A stretch of DNA of 64,000 nt from Amycolatopsis mediterranei (GCF_026017845.1 NZ_CP100416.1:7678978-7742977), one strand, 5' to 3'; positions 8,166 to 17,593 are shown, counted from the first letter of the stretch. Notes: generated by a model from the letters alone, not told the origin. A program made the numbers and translations.

Positions 8166-9722
8166 TCAGCGGCCCGCCGGGTGCAGTGTCTTCGACCACA
8201 GCGACGCCCCGGCGGCGTCGCGGAGATCGACCGTGAGGTCACCGCTCGCGCCGTCGACGTTCAGCTCGCCGAAGTGCTGGAAGCCGTCGATCGGGGCCGT
8301 GTTCGCCGTCGGCGGGGCGTGCACGAACACCGCCTCCGGGCCGAACGTCGGGTCGAGCGTGTTCGGCCCGAACGCCCCCGCGTTCAGCGGCCCGGACACG
8401 AACTCCCAGAAGGGGTCGAAGTCCTGGAAGCCCGCCCGGTCGGGCGAGTAGTGGTGCGCCGCGGTGTAGTGGACGTCGGCGGTCAGCCAGACGACGTTGC
8501 GGACGCGGCGGCGCTGGATCTCCCGCAGCACCCACGCCAGTTCCGTCTCGCGGCCGCCGGGCGCGCCCGGCAGGTTGTTCGCGACGGCTTCGATGTTGGC
8601 GCCGTCCGGGACGACCAGGCCCAGCGGCATGTCGGCCTGGACGATCTTCCAGGTGGCCGTGCTGCGGCCGAGCGCGTCGGCCAGCCAGCGGGCCTGCGCG
8701 TCACCGAGGATGTAGCCCGGCTTGGTTCGGTCGGCGGTGTTGGCGTTGCGGTAGGTCCGCATGTCGAGGACGAAGATCTCGACGCGCGAGCCGTAGGTGA
8801 AGCTGCGGTAGACGCGGCCGTCGACAGCCCGGCGCGAGTCGATCGGGTGCCACTCGTGGAACGCCTGGTACGCCCGCGGCGCGAGGACGTCGACGCGCTT
8901 CTCGGTGTAGGCCGGGTTGTCGAGGATCTTGCCCGGGTACCAGTTGTTCAGGACTTCGTGGTCGTCCCACTGCACGTAGGCGGGCACCTGCGCGGCGAAG
9001 CGCTTGAAGTTGTCGTCGAGCCGGTTGTAGGCGTGCTGGCCGCGGAACTCGTCCAGCGTCTCGGCGACCTTCGACTTCTCGGGCGTCACGATGTTGCGCC
9101 AGGTCCGGCCGCCGGGGAGGGTGACGGTCTCGGTGAGCGGGCCGTCGGAATACACCGTGTCGCCGCTGTGCAGGAACAGGTCCGGGCAGCGGGCGGCCAT
9201 CGCGGAGAAGATCGTCATCCCGCCCAGGCCCGGGTTGATCCCCCAGTTCTGGCCGACGACGTCGCCCGACCACAGGATCCGGGCGTCGCGGCGGCCCACC
9301 GGTGCGGTGGCGAACCGGCCGGTCAGCGGCTCGCTCGTGGCGCGCCCGTCCAGGGCTTCGGCGGTGACGCGGTAGTGGTACTCGGTGCCGGGCTGCAGCG
9401 CCGCGACGCGCACGCGGCCGGTGCCGCCGGAGTCGGGACCCACCTGCGGGCCGGGCACGCGCCGGGCGTGCCGGAACGACGGGTCCCGCGCGATCTCGAC
9501 GACCAGCCGCGAGGGGCGGTCCGCGCGCGACCAGACGATCGCCGAACCTGGCGTGACGTCGCCGGACTGGACGCCGTGGGTGAGCACCGGGCGGTCGCGG
9601 CGGACGAGCGGGACCGCGGCGAAGGCCGTGGACGGCACGACGAGGCCGGCGGCGACCGCGGAGGCGCCGGTCAGCCCGGCCTTGAGGAGCGTGCGGCGGG
9701 AGTGGTGGGTCGGTTCGGTCAT
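8166..9722 (-). CDS. PhoD-like alkaline phosphatase, Tat-exported
   Basis: The 518-residue protein begins with a Tat signal (HSRRTLLKAG) followed by a hydrophobic stretch ending near AFA. The body matches the PhoD family: an N-terminal sandwich domain (HGVQSGDVTPGSAIVWSRAD), then metal-binding motifs LWSGDVVGQNWG, LHSGDTVYSDG, QWDDHEVLNNW and WLTADVHYTAAHHY. PhoD enzymes are secreted Ca/Fe-dependent phosphodiesterases and monoesterases that release phosphate from organic phosphate or teichoic acid. In streptomycetes such genes are induced by phosphate starvation; no PHO box was confirmed here. The gene diverges from the acylase gene and precedes ndk. Confidence 0.9.
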   Translation of the reverse strand: MTEPTHHSRRTLLKAGLTGASAVAAGLVVPSTAFAAVPLVRRDRPVLTHGVQSGDVTPGSAIVWSRADRPSRLVVEIARDPSFRHARRVPGPQVGPDSGGTGRVRVAALQPGTEYHYRVTAEALDGRATSEPLTGRFATAPVGRRDARILWSGDVVGQNWGINPGLGGMTIFSAMAARCPDLFLHSGDTVYSDGPLTETVTLPGGRTWRNIVTPEKSKVAETLDEFRGQHAYNRLDDNFKRFAAQVPAYVQWDDHEVLNNWYPGKILDNPAYTEKRVDVLAPRAYQAFHEWHPIDSRRAVDGRVYRSFTYGSRVEIFVLDMRTYRNANTADRTKPGYILGDAQARWLADALGRSTATWKIVQADMPLGLVVPDGANIEAVANNLPGAPGGRETELAWVLREIQRRRVRNVVWLTADVHYTAAHHYSPDRAGFQDFDPFWEFVSGPLNAGAFGPNTLDPTFGPEAVFVHAPPTANTAPIDGFQHFGELNVDGASGDLTVDLRDAAGASLWSKTLHPAGR

Positions 9723-9820
9723 GCGCGGTTTCTATCCCGCCGCGGCCAACACCGGCTTGCGTGCGGGTAAACGGATATCGGGGGTTTTCCCCCATCCCCG
9801 CGGTCATCGCCGTCGGTAGC

Positions 9821-9834
9821 GTGGTGATCACCAC
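9821..9834. promoter_or_regulatory. 14-bp palindrome before acylase gene (possible operator)
   Basis: GTGGTGATCACCAC is a perfect palindrome located 12 bp before the acylase start codon, immediately upstream of its AAGGGGG ribosome binding site. Its placement over the expected transcription start suggests a repressor site. No regulator gene is adjacent. Confidence 0.45.
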
Positions 9835-9846
9835 AAGGGGGTACGA

Positions 9847-12204
9847 ATGACGCACATCCGGAAAGCGCTGGCCGTTGTGGCTGCGGCGCTCTCGATTACG
9901 ACACTCGGCACCGGCGTCGCGACGGCCGGGGAGGACAGCGCGAAAGCCGTCCTGCGCTACACCGAACACGGCATCCCGCACATCGTCGCCAAGGACTTCG
10001 CCGGGCTCGGCTACGGGTACGGCTACGCCGCGGCGACCGACAACATCTGCGAGCTCGCGAAGATCTACGTCACGGTGAGCGCGCAGCGGTCGCGGTACTT
10101 CGGCCCGGACGGCGAGGGCTACCCGTCGCTGTCGGAGGCGAAGAACAACCTGCACAGCGACCTGTTCTTCCAGCAGCTCAACGACTCCGGCGTGGTCGAC
10201 CGGCTGGTCGCGCAACCCGCGCCGCAGGGGCCGCGGCCCGAGGTCCGGCAGATCGTTTCGGGCTACGTCAAGGGGTTCAACACCTTCCTGGCCCGCACCG
10301 GCCGGTCCGGGATCACCGATCCGGCCTGCCGCGGCGCGGACTGGGTCCGGCCGATCAGCGAGCAGGACTTCTACCGGCACTTCTACTCGATCGCCGTCAC
10401 CGGCGGCCTGGGTTTCGTCACCGAAGGGCTGTTCGCGGCGCCGCCGTCCGGTGCGGCGTCCGCGAGTCCGGGCACGCCCGCCCAACTGTCCGCGAGCCTG
10501 CGTGACGGGCTCGGCAAGGGCGGCCTCGGCAGCAACGGCATCGCCATCGGCAGCGACGGGACCGCGGCAGGCCAGGGCAGCGTGCTGCTCGGCAACCCGC
10601 ACTACCCGTGGCACGACGGCCGGCGGTTCTGGCAGAGCCAGCTGACCATTCCCGGCCGGGTCGACGTGGCCGGGGCGAGCCTGCTCGGCATGCCGTTCGT
10701 GATGATCGGGCACACCGCGGACGCGGCCTGGACGCACACGGTGTCCACCCCGGTCACGTTCGGGCTGTTCGAAGTGCCGCTGGCGGCCGGTGACCCGACG
10801 ACGTACACGGTCGACGGGAAGCCCGAGAAGATGACCTCCCGCGAGGTCACGGTCCAGGTGCGCCAGGCGGACGGTTCGCTCGAGCCGGTCCGCCAGACCT
10901 TCTGGTCGACCCGGTACGGCCCGGTGCTGAACGACGTCGGCGGCTTTCCGGTGCCGTGGACGGCGAAGTCGGCGTACGCGCTGCGCGACGCCAACGCGAC
11001 CAACATGCGCGGGCTGAACACGTGGTTCGAACTCGACCAGGCGCGCAGCACGGCCGACGTCGTCCACGCGCTCAGCAGCACGCAGGGCGTGCCGTGGGTG
11101 AACACGATCGCCACCGACCGGGCGGGCAACGCGCTCTACGCCGACATCCAGGTCGTCCCGCACGTCACCGACGAACTGGCCGAGGCGTGCAGCACTCCCC
11201 TGGGGCGCCAGACGTTCCCCGGCGACCAACTGGCCATTTTGGACGGTGGGAAGTCGTCCTGCCAGTGGGGTTCCGACCCCGGAGCGCTGGAACCGGGCAT
11301 CTTCGCGCCGGCCCGGCTACCGCAGCAGCAGCGCCGTGACTACGAACTCAACACGAACGACAGCGCCTGGCTGGCGAACGCGAAGGCGCCGATCACGGGG
11401 TACCCGCACATCGTCGGAGACCAGGCGACCGAGCGCAACCCGCGGACCCGGGAGGCGCTGCGCACGGCCGAACAGGGCGGATTCAGCACGGACTCGATGA
11501 AGAACATGCTCTTCACCGACCACAGCCTGTTCGCCGACCTGGCGGCGGCGGACCTGGCGAAGCTGTGCGCATCCTTCCCCGGCGGGCAGGCGCCGTCGTC
11601 GTCCGGCCCGGTCCCGGTCGGCCCGGCGTGCACCGCACTGGCGAACTGGGACCACACATATTCCCTGGACAGCCGGGGTTCGCTGCTGTTCCAGCAGTTC
11701 GCCGCGCGGCTGGGCGGGCTTCCCCGGTTCACCGTGCCGTTCGATCCGAAGGCCCCGCTGACCACGCCGAACACGCTGAACGTCGGCAATGCGGACATCC
11801 AGAAGGCCTTCGGGAACGCGATCGCGGAGCTGCGCACGGCGGGGCTCGCCCCGGACGCGCGGCTGCGCGACGGCCAGTCCGTCACCCGCAACGGCGAGCG
11901 CATCCCGATCCACGGCGGCCAGGGTTTCCTCGGCGTGCTCAACGTGATGACGCCGGTGTGGGATCCGGCGCACGGGAACACCGAGGTCGTGCACGGCTCC
12001 AGCTACCTCCAGGTGGTGGGGTTCACCGGGCACGGGTGCCCGGACTCCTCGACGTTGCTGACGTATTCGCAGTCGGCGAACCCGGCGTCGCCGTACTTCA
12101 GTGACCAGACGAAGCTCTACAGCCGGGGTGAGTGGGTGAAGGGCCGGTTCTGCGAGGCCGACATCCTGCGCTCACCCGCGCTGCGGGTCGTCGTGCTGCG
12201 CTGA
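9847..12204 (+). CDS. Penicillin acylase family protein (secreted Ntn hydrolase)
   Basis: This 785-residue preproprotein has a Sec signal peptide (about residues 1-27, ending ATAG). It has the penicillin-acylase order: alpha-subunit region, spacer, then a new N-terminal nucleophile at Ser229 in GGLGSNGIAIG, where autocatalytic cleavage would yield the beta subunit. LGNPHYPW and a later N (YELNTNDSAW) match conserved parts of the catalytic centre. Relatives deacylate penicillins, echinocandin-type lipopeptides or acyl-homoserine lactones (PvdQ/QuiP, aculeacin acylase). The substrate is not determined by the sequence. A strong RBS (AAGGGGG) precedes the ATG. It diverges from the PhoD-like gene and ends in a hairpin shared with the convergent DUF4233 gene. 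Confidence 0.88.
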   Translation: MTHIRKALAVVAAALSITTLGTGVATAGEDSAKAVLRYTEHGIPHIVAKDFAGLGYGYGYAAATDNICELAKIYVTVSAQRSRYFGPDGEGYPSLSEAKNNLHSDLFFQQLNDSGVVDRLVAQPAPQGPRPEVRQIVSGYVKGFNTFLARTGRSGITDPACRGADWVRPISEQDFYRHFYSIAVTGGLGFVTEGLFAAPPSGAASASPGTPAQLSASLRDGLGKGGLGSNGIAIGSDGTAAGQGSVLLGNPHYPWHDGRRFWQSQLTIPGRVDVAGASLLGMPFVMIGHTADAAWTHTVSTPVTFGLFEVPLAAGDPTTYTVDGKPEKMTSREVTVQVRQADGSLEPVRQTFWSTRYGPVLNDVGGFPVPWTAKSAYALRDANATNMRGLNTWFELDQARSTADVVHALSSTQGVPWVNTIATDRAGNALYADIQVVPHVTDELAEACSTPLGRQTFPGDQLAILDGGKSSCQWGSDPGALEPGIFAPARLPQQQRRDYELNTNDSAWLANAKAPITGYPHIVGDQATERNPRTREALRTAEQGGFSTDSMKNMLFTDHSLFADLAAADLAKLCASFPGGQAPSSSGPVPVGPACTALANWDHTYSLDSRGSLLFQQFAARLGGLPRFTVPFDPKAPLTTPNTLNVGNADIQKAFGNAIAELRTAGLAPDARLRDGQSVTRNGERIPIHGGQGFLGVLNVMTPVWDPAHGNTEVVHGSSYLQVVGFTGHGCPDSSTLLTYSQSANPASPYFSDQTKLYSRGEWVKGRFCEADILRSPALRVVVLR

Positions 12205-12210
12205 GAAGTC

Positions 12211-12248
12211 TCGGCGGAGGCGGGCGGTCGACCGCTCGCTTCCGCCGA
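12211..12248. terminator. Bidirectional terminator hairpin
   Basis: Arms 12211-12227 and 12232-12248 pair over 17 bp with two wobble positions around the loop TCGA. The hairpin lies between the convergent ends of the acylase gene (stop at 12204) and the DUF4233 gene (stop at 12269). No long T-tract is seen, as is usual in high-GC actinobacteria. Confidence 0.65.
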
Positions 12249-12268
12249 CAGCGCGACGGGACCGAATC

Positions 12269-12667
12269 TCACGGCTGGGGCTGCTGACTCGCCAACGTCC
12301 CGGCCGCCATGCGGCGGGCGACGTCCTTCCGCAGCCACAGCAGCCACAACCACACCGCCAGGAAGATCACGCCCAGCACCGCGATCGCCGGCAGCCAGAA
12401 CACCAGCGCGATGAGGACCACCTGCAGGCCGAGGATCAGCGGCACCGCCCACGGGCGCTTGACGAACCCGCACGTCACGATCAGCAGCACGGCCACCGCG
12501 ATGACCGTCCAGCCGGTGCCCGTCGAGATCCCGCCACCGAGTTTGTTCACCACCGGCACGGCGAGGGCGACCGTGATCGCCTCCATGATCAGCGTCCCGG
12601 ACATCACACCGCGGAAGCCCTTCATCGGGTCCTTCGGCTTGGGCGGCTCCGGTGCGGGCGACGTCAC
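12269..12667 (-). CDS. DUF4233 domain membrane protein
   Basis: This 132-residue protein has a Pro/Lys-rich cytoplasmic N-terminus (SPAPEPPKPKDPMKGFRGVM) and four hydrophobic segments. It matches the actinobacterial DUF4233 family that lies directly after folC, as Rv2446c does in Mycobacterium tuberculosis. The GTG start at 12665-12667 overlaps the folC stop by four bases (GTGA), so the two genes are translationally coupled. The function is unknown; constant linkage to folC suggests a role connected with folate or with the envelope. Confidence 0.85.
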   Translation of the reverse strand: MTSPAPEPPKPKDPMKGFRGVMSGTLIMEAITVALAVPVVNKLGGGISTGTGWTVIAVAVLLIVTCGFVKRPWAVPLILGLQVVLIALVFWLPAIAVLGVIFLAVWLWLLWLRKDVARRMAAGTLASQQPQP

Positions 12668-14319
12668 GACGGCTCCTTGCCGAACAGCGTGCGCGCCTCG
12701 CCCGCCGTGACCACCGAGCCCGTGACCAGCACGCCGCCGCCCGCCAGGGGCTCCTCGGGGTCGTCGCTGGTCTCCACCAGCGCGATCGCCGTCTCGATCG
12801 CCGTCTCCAGGTCCGTCTCGGCGACCACGCGGTCTTCGCCGAACACCGAGATCGCCAGCTCGTTCAGCTCCTCCAGCGGCATCGAACGAGGCGAGGAGTT
12901 GCGCGTCACGACGATGTCCGAGACCACCGGCTCCAGCGCGTCGAGGATGCCGTGGGCGTCCTTCTCGGCCATCACGCCGACCACCGCGACCAGGCGACGG
13001 AAGGCGAACTCCTCGGACACCGTCGTCGCCAGCGCTCGGGCGCCGTGCGGATTGTGCGCCGCGTCGAGCAGGACCGTCGGGGCCGACCGGACGCGCTCGA
13101 GCCGCCCCGGGGTCTCGACCTCGGCGAACGCTTCGCGCACCGCCTCGACGACCAGCTGCCTGTCCTTGCCCGCGCCGAAGAACGCTTCGACCGCGGCCAG
13201 CGCCAGTGCGGCGTTCGCGGCTTGGTGGGCGCCGTGCAGCGGGAGGAAGATCTCGTCGTACACGCCGCCGAGACCCTGCAGCTTCAGCATCTGCCCACCC
13301 ACGGCGATCTCCTTCTCGAGCACGCCGAACTCGCTGCCCGCGCGGGCGACCGCGGCGTCGACCTCGACCGCGCGCTCCAGCAGCACCTTCAGCACCTCGG
13401 GGTCCTGCTCGCCGATCACCGCGACCGAGCCGGGCTTGATGATGCCCGCCTTTTCGCGCGCCGCGCCGAGGATGTCCGGGCCGAGGTACTCGACGTGGTC
13501 GAGGCCGATCGGGGTGAGGACGGCGACGTCGGCGTCGGCGACGTTCGTGGCGTCCCAGGCGCCGCCCAGGCCCGCTTCGAACACCGCGGCCTCCACGGGC
13601 GCGTCGGCGAACGCGGCGAACGCCATCCCGGTGAGGATCTCGAACTTGCTCATCGCGACGCCGTCCGCGGCGGCACCGTCCACCATGGACACGTACGGGG
13701 CGATGTCGTTCCACAGCTCGGCGTAGCGCGCGGCGGAGATCGGCCGGCCGTCGAGCGCGATCCGCTCGGTGACCAGCTGCAGGTGCGGGCTGGTGTAGCG
13801 GCCGACGCGCAGGCCCATCCGGGTCAGCAGGGCGTCGATCATCCGGGCCGTGGAGCCCTTGCCGTTCGTGCCGGCCACGTGCAGCACCGGGTAGCCGCGG
13901 TTCGGCTCGCCCAGCAGCTGCGTCAGCGCGGAAATGCGGGTCAGCGACGGCTCGATCTTGGTCTCCGGCCAGCGCTGGTTCAGCTCGGCCTCGACGGCCA
14001 TCAGCTCGCGCCGCGCTTCGGGGCCGTCCGGGCTGCCGTACACCTCGGGTTCGCCCTGGTCGTCGAGCTCGTGCAGCTCGGTGTCCTCGGGCACGCTGAG
14101 GTCGGGCACCGGACCGGTGGCGAGGTTGTCGCCGAGCTGGCCGACCCCCCCGATCCCGCCGCGCGAGCCGCCGCCGGCGTCGTACGCGGTGTCGCGGACG
14201 TCCAGTTCCGGGTCGTGGTCGTCGGACTCCTCGTACCCCGACGTCCCCAGTTCGTCGACGCCCGCGAAGCTGTCCAGATCCGACAGGTCCGGCCTGCGAC
14301 CTGTCTCATCCTGCGGCAC
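12664..14319 (-). CDS. folC: Folylpolyglutamate synthase / dihydrofolate synthase
   Basis: The enzyme adds glutamate to dihydropteroate or folates using ATP. Family motifs are the P-loop HVAGTNGKGSTARMID, SPHLQLVTERI, FEAGLGGAWDATN, LLDAAHNPHGA and VTGSVVTAGEAR. At 551 residues it is about 100 longer than typical FolC. The extra N-terminus (about residues 1-100) is acidic and Gly/Ser-rich with no recognised domain. Such tails occur in some actinobacterial FolC proteins, or the true start may lie further in, for example the ATG in RRELMAVEAELNQRW. The gene precedes DUF4233 on the same strand and diverges from a methyltransferase gene. Confidence 0.93.
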   Translation of the reverse strand: MPQDETGRRPDLSDLDSFAGVDELGTSGYEESDDHDPELDVRDTAYDAGGGSRGGIGGVGQLGDNLATGPVPDLSVPEDTELHELDDQGEPEVYGSPDGPEARRELMAVEAELNQRWPETKIEPSLTRISALTQLLGEPNRGYPVLHVAGTNGKGSTARMIDALLTRMGLRVGRYTSPHLQLVTERIALDGRPISAARYAELWNDIAPYVSMVDGAAADGVAMSKFEILTGMAFAAFADAPVEAAVFEAGLGGAWDATNVADADVAVLTPIGLDHVEYLGPDILGAAREKAGIIKPGSVAVIGEQDPEVLKVLLERAVEVDAAVARAGSEFGVLEKEIAVGGQMLKLQGLGGVYDEIFLPLHGAHQAANAALALAAVEAFFGAGKDRQLVVEAVREAFAEVETPGRLERVRSAPTVLLDAAHNPHGARALATTVSEEFAFRRLVAVVGVMAEKDAHGILDALEPVVSDIVVTRNSSPRSMPLEELNELAISVFGEDRVVAETDLETAIETAIALVETSDDPEEPLAGGGVLVTGSVVTAGEARTLFGKEPS

Positions 14320-14392
14320 TGAATCTCCTCCGGCCTGGGGTTTCGCACTTGCGGTTCGAGTCTACGTGCGTGGCTGGTGGCACTCTCGACGC

Positions 14393-15028
14393 ATGCCGTT
14401 CAACCACAACGACCACTACCACCCGCTGCTGCTGGACCTGCTGCCGCCCGGCCCGGGGATCGCGCTGGACGTCGGGTGCGGCACCGGCCGGTTCGCCCGG
14501 CGGCTGGCCGCGACCGGCATGGCGGTGGAGGCGGTCGACGTCTCGGCGGCGATGGTCGAGGCGGCGGCCGGGCTGGGGTCGCCGGGGCCCGGCGAGATCG
14601 TCTACCGGCAGGCCGACGTCACCACCGACGCCCTGCCCGAGTCCCACTACGACTACATCTCGTGCGTCGCGTCGCTGCACCACATGCCGTTCGAGACCGT
14701 CGCCAAGCTGCGCCGCGCGCTGGTGCCGGGCGGCGTGCTCGTGGTGCTCGGCCTGGCGAAGCCGAGCACCCCGGCGGATTGGGCGCTGGCGCTGGCGGCG
14801 GTCCCGGTCGACGCGCTCGCGCGGCTGGTCGTCCACGCCGGGGAACGGCTGAACGGCGGCCCCGAGGAAGGCCCGAAGGCCCCGGTGGTCGACGACTACC
14901 CGACGCTGGCCGAGCTGCGCCGCGAGTCGGCCCGGCTGCTGCCCGGGAGCACGGTCCGGCCGTTGCTGTTTTGGCGCACCTTGATCACTTACCGTGAGCA
15001 CGGCGAAGGTGACCCGACCGGCGGGTGA
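14393..15028 (+). CDS. Class I SAM-dependent methyltransferase
   Basis: This 211-residue protein has the SAM-binding motif I ALDVGCGTGRFARRLA, an acidic loop VEAVDVSAAMVEAA, motif II YDYISCVASLHHMPF and post-motif LRRALVPGGVLVVLGL. It belongs to the Methyltransf_11/UbiE-like group; the methyl acceptor is unknown. The ATG at 14393 gives an N-terminus MPFNHNDHYHPLLLDLLPPG as in related actinobacterial proteins. The open frame runs much further upstream, but that part is antisense to folC. No good ribosome binding site is visible, so the message may be leaderless. Confidence 0.85.
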   Translation: MPFNHNDHYHPLLLDLLPPGPGIALDVGCGTGRFARRLAATGMAVEAVDVSAAMVEAAAGLGSPGPGEIVYRQADVTTDALPESHYDYISCVASLHHMPFETVAKLRRALVPGGVLVVLGLAKPSTPADWALALAAVPVDALARLVVHAGERLNGGPEEGPKAPVVDDYPTLAELRRESARLLPGSTVRPLLFWRTLITYREHGEGDPTGG

Positions 15029-15099
15029 AGTCCGGCCCCTGACTGCCTGGCGGTCGCTAGATGTGGAGGGAGCGTTCCGCAGAACAGAACGGGGTCTTC

Positions 15100-15969
15100 A
15101 TGCGCACCACCCGGCTGCTCGCCGCCGCCTTCTCGGCAGCCATCCTGCTCACCGGCACCGCGGCCGCCGCGTCGGCGGCGGAGGTCCACCACTACGTCGC
15201 CCTCGGCGACTCGTACACCTCGGGACCGTTCGTCCCGGTGCAGCGGCTCGACCCGCTCGGCTGCGGGCGGTCGACGGCGAACTACCCGTCGGTCGTGGCG
15301 GCCGCGCTGCACGTCGGCGCTTTCACCGACGTGAGCTGCGCCGGCGCGGACACCACGAACATGACCCGGCCGCAGCAGGTGCCGTTCAACGGCACGAACG
15401 CCCCGCAGCTGGACGCCTTGCGGATCGACACCGACCTGGTCACGCTGGGTATCGGCGGCAACGACTACGGTGTGTTCGGCAGCCTGGTCTCGACCTGCCC
15501 CGGGCTCCGGGCGAGCGCCCCCACCGGCAACCCCTGCGAAGAGCACTTCACGACCAACGGCGTCGACACGGTGGCGACGGCCATCACCGCCATCCGGCCG
15601 CGGATCGAGGCCGTGCTCGCCGCGATCCACCAGCGCTCGCCCGGAGCGCGCGTGGTCGTCGTGGGCTACCCGCGGATCGCGCCGGAGAACGGCTACTGCC
15701 CGGACGTCCTCCCGTTCGCCGACGGCGACTACGCGTGGCTCAACCGCGTCGAGTCCGACCTGAACGAGGCCATCGAGGACGCGGCCGCGGACGGGGCCGC
15801 GGAGTACGTCGACACCTACGGCCCGTCCCGCGGCCACGACGCCTGCGCGCGCGGCGGCTCGGCGTGGATCAACGGCAAGGACCAGAACATCTTCGCCGCG
15901 GCCGCCTACCACCCGCTGAAGGCGGGGATGGCCGGCGTGGCGGCGGTGGTGCTCAAGGCTTTGCGCTGA
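15100..15969 (+). CDS. Secreted SGNH/GDSL hydrolase (lipase/esterase)
   Basis: The 289-residue precursor has a Sec signal peptide ending around ASA-AE (residues 1-28). Block I is YVALGDSYTSG with the nucleophilic Ser, block III is IGGNDYG, and the catalytic Asp/His pair is expected near YHPLKAG close to the C-terminus. Several Cys residues suggest disulfides, as in the Streptomyces coelicolor and S. rimosus GDSL lipases. The likely role is extracellular ester hydrolysis. The ATG at 15100 follows GGGG within 10 nt. Its 3' end overlaps the convergent hydrolase gene by 17 bp. Confidence 0.88.
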   Translation: MRTTRLLAAAFSAAILLTGTAAAASAAEVHHYVALGDSYTSGPFVPVQRLDPLGCGRSTANYPSVVAAALHVGAFTDVSCAGADTTNMTRPQQVPFNGTNAPQLDALRIDTDLVTLGIGGNDYGVFGSLVSTCPGLRASAPTGNPCEEHFTTNGVDTVATAITAIRPRIEAVLAAIHQRSPGARVVVVGYPRIAPENGYCPDVLPFADGDYAWLNRVESDLNEAIEDAAADGAAEYVDTYGPSRGHDACARGGSAWINGKDQNIFAAAAYHPLKAGMAGVAAVVLKALR

Positions 15970-16729
15970 AGAAGTCCAGCACGAGCCGGGCGAACTCGTC
16001 CGGCAGCTCGGCCGGGGCACCGTGCCCCGCGTCGATTTCGGCCGCGCGCGCGTCCGGGATCGCGGCGACCAGCTCTCGCTGCTGGTCCGCGGTGACGATC
16101 CGGTCGTGCGCGCTGCCGAGCACCAGCACCGGCGCGGTGATCCGCCCGAGCACCGGCCGCAGGTCGACGGTGCGGTCGGCCTCGATCTGCCGGTCCGTCC
16201 CCGGCTGGATCACCGTTTCGAGGGTCTTGACGAGCTGTTCGTTGCCCTCCGAGGTCGCCTGCTCCCAGTAGCGTGGCCCGAAGGCCATCAGCGGGAGCAT
16301 CCGGGCGAAGGTCCCGGTTTCGAGCAGGTCCAGCCAGTAGCGGAACTCGGCGTCCTGCCGGACGTCGGTGGCCGGCCAAGCGGCGTGCAGCACCGCTTTC
16401 CGGACGCGGTCCGGGCGGGTGCCGGCCAGGTGCGCGGCCACGACAGCGCCGAGCGAGTGCCCGGCGACGTGGGCGCTGCCGAACCCGGCGTGGTCCAGCA
16501 CGGCTTCGGCCTGTGCGGCGAGGACTTCGACGGTGATCGGACCGCCGTCGTCGATCGTCAGGCCGGAGCCGGGGAAGTCGGGAGCCAGGACGGTGAAGCC
16601 GGTCGCTTGCGCGGTCAGCGGCGCCCACTGTTCGCGGGACGCGGCGGTGCCGTGCAGCAGGAGCAGCGCGGGGCCGTCGCCGGTCCGGTCGTAGTGGACG
16701 ACGGCGTCTTCGAGGGTCACTTTCGGCAT
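15953..16729 (-). CDS. Alpha/beta hydrolase
   Basis: This 258-residue cytoplasmic protein shows the alpha/beta-hydrolase fold: oxyanion region LLLLHGTAASREQW, nucleophile elbow GHSLGAVVA with the catalytic Ser, acid residue in VLGSAHDRIV and His in DAGHGAPAELPDEF. The ATG at 16727-16729 fits the family start (MPKVTLEDAVVHYDRTG). It is the second gene of a two-gene operon; the preceding stop is 11 nt away. The substrate is unknown. The divergent LysR-type gene is the likely regulator. Confidence 0.85.
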   Translation of the reverse strand: MPKVTLEDAVVHYDRTGDGPALLLLHGTAASREQWAPLTAQATGFTVLAPDFPGSGLTIDDGGPITVEVLAAQAEAVLDHAGFGSAHVAGHSLGAVVAAHLAGTRPDRVRKAVLHAAWPATDVRQDAEFRYWLDLLETGTFARMLPLMAFGPRYWEQATSEGNEQLVKTLETVIQPGTDRQIEADRTVDLRPVLGRITAPVLVLGSAHDRIVTADQQRELVAAIPDARAAEIDAGHGAPAELPDEFARLVLDFFSAKP

Positions 16730-16740
16730 GGTGATCTCCC

Positions 16741-17505
16741 TCAGGCGGCGATGATCCGGAGCGCGGCGGTGAACGCGCGCGGGTTTTCCTGGTGCGGGAC
16801 GTGCCCGCAGCCGGCGAGCACGTGCACGCGCGCGCCGGGGGTCTCCGCGGCGCAGCCGCGCGGCACTTCGAGCGGGATCTGGGCGTCGAGCTCGCCGTGC
16901 AGGTAGGTGATCGGGACCGCGAGGTCCTTGAGCCGGGGCCGCGGGTCGTAGGTGGTGCATTCGGTGAACAGCTCGTCGATGTAGGCACCGGAGTCGAGCA
17001 GCTGGCGGACGGTCCAGTCGACGAGCTCGGGCGCGGCGCCCGGGGCGAACCAGTCCGGCACCCAGCCGGCCAGCGTGCCGGCACGGTCGTCGACGAGCTG
17101 TTTGCGCAGGTCGAGGACCTGGTCGAGCATGCCGGTGCTCGGCCAGTACCCGGGGCTGTCAACCGCGACGACGCGTTCGACCAGCTCCGGCCGGGCGAGG
17201 GCCAGCTCGGTGGCGAAGAGGCCGCCGATGCTGGACCCGACGACGGTGGGCTTGATCCGCAGGGTCTCGATCGCCGTCACGAGGTCGGCCGTGACACCGG
17301 CGATGGTGTTGCCGTCGGCGGGGTGGTCCGAGCGGCCGCACCCGCGCCAGTCGAGGGTGACGACGCGGTGGTCGCGCACGAGATCGGGCAGGCACGAGTA
17401 CCAGACGCGGCCGCTGGTCCCCCAGCCGTGCAGGAGCAGCAGCGCGGGGCCGGTGCCGGCGTCTTCGTAGTGGAGGCGGGTTCCGTTGACGTCCAAGAAG
17501 GGCAT
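16741..17505 (-). CDS. Alpha/beta hydrolase
   Basis: The 254-residue protein has LLLLHGWGTSGRVW, the elbow GSSIGGLFA with the catalytic Ser, the acid in YLHGELDAQIP and His in AGCGHVPHQENP. Low but visible similarity to the following hydrolase suggests an old duplication. The start ATG is at 17503-17505 (MPFLDVNGTRLHYEDAG). It is the first gene of a two-gene operon divergent from the LysR gene, with 88 bp between the start codons. Relatives include chloroperoxidase-like and 3-oxoadipate enol-lactonase-like hydrolases; the exact reaction is unknown. Confidence 0.85.
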   Translation of the reverse strand: MPFLDVNGTRLHYEDAGTGPALLLLHGWGTSGRVWYSCLPDLVRDHRVVTLDWRGCGRSDHPADGNTIAGVTADLVTAIETLRIKPTVVGSSIGGLFATELALARPELVERVVAVDSPGYWPSTGMLDQVLDLRKQLVDDRAGTLAGWVPDWFAPGAAPELVDWTVRQLLDSGAYIDELFTECTTYDPRPRLKDLAVPITYLHGELDAQIPLEVPRGCAAETPGARVHVLAGCGHVPHQENPRAFTAALRIIAA

Positions 17506-17593
17506 GCCGTTCAGGGAAGTAGATCGGTTCCGGGTTTTCGATGAGCGGTCCGCTCCTACACTGATCACGAAACCTGATGAATGGGGTCGGCCG

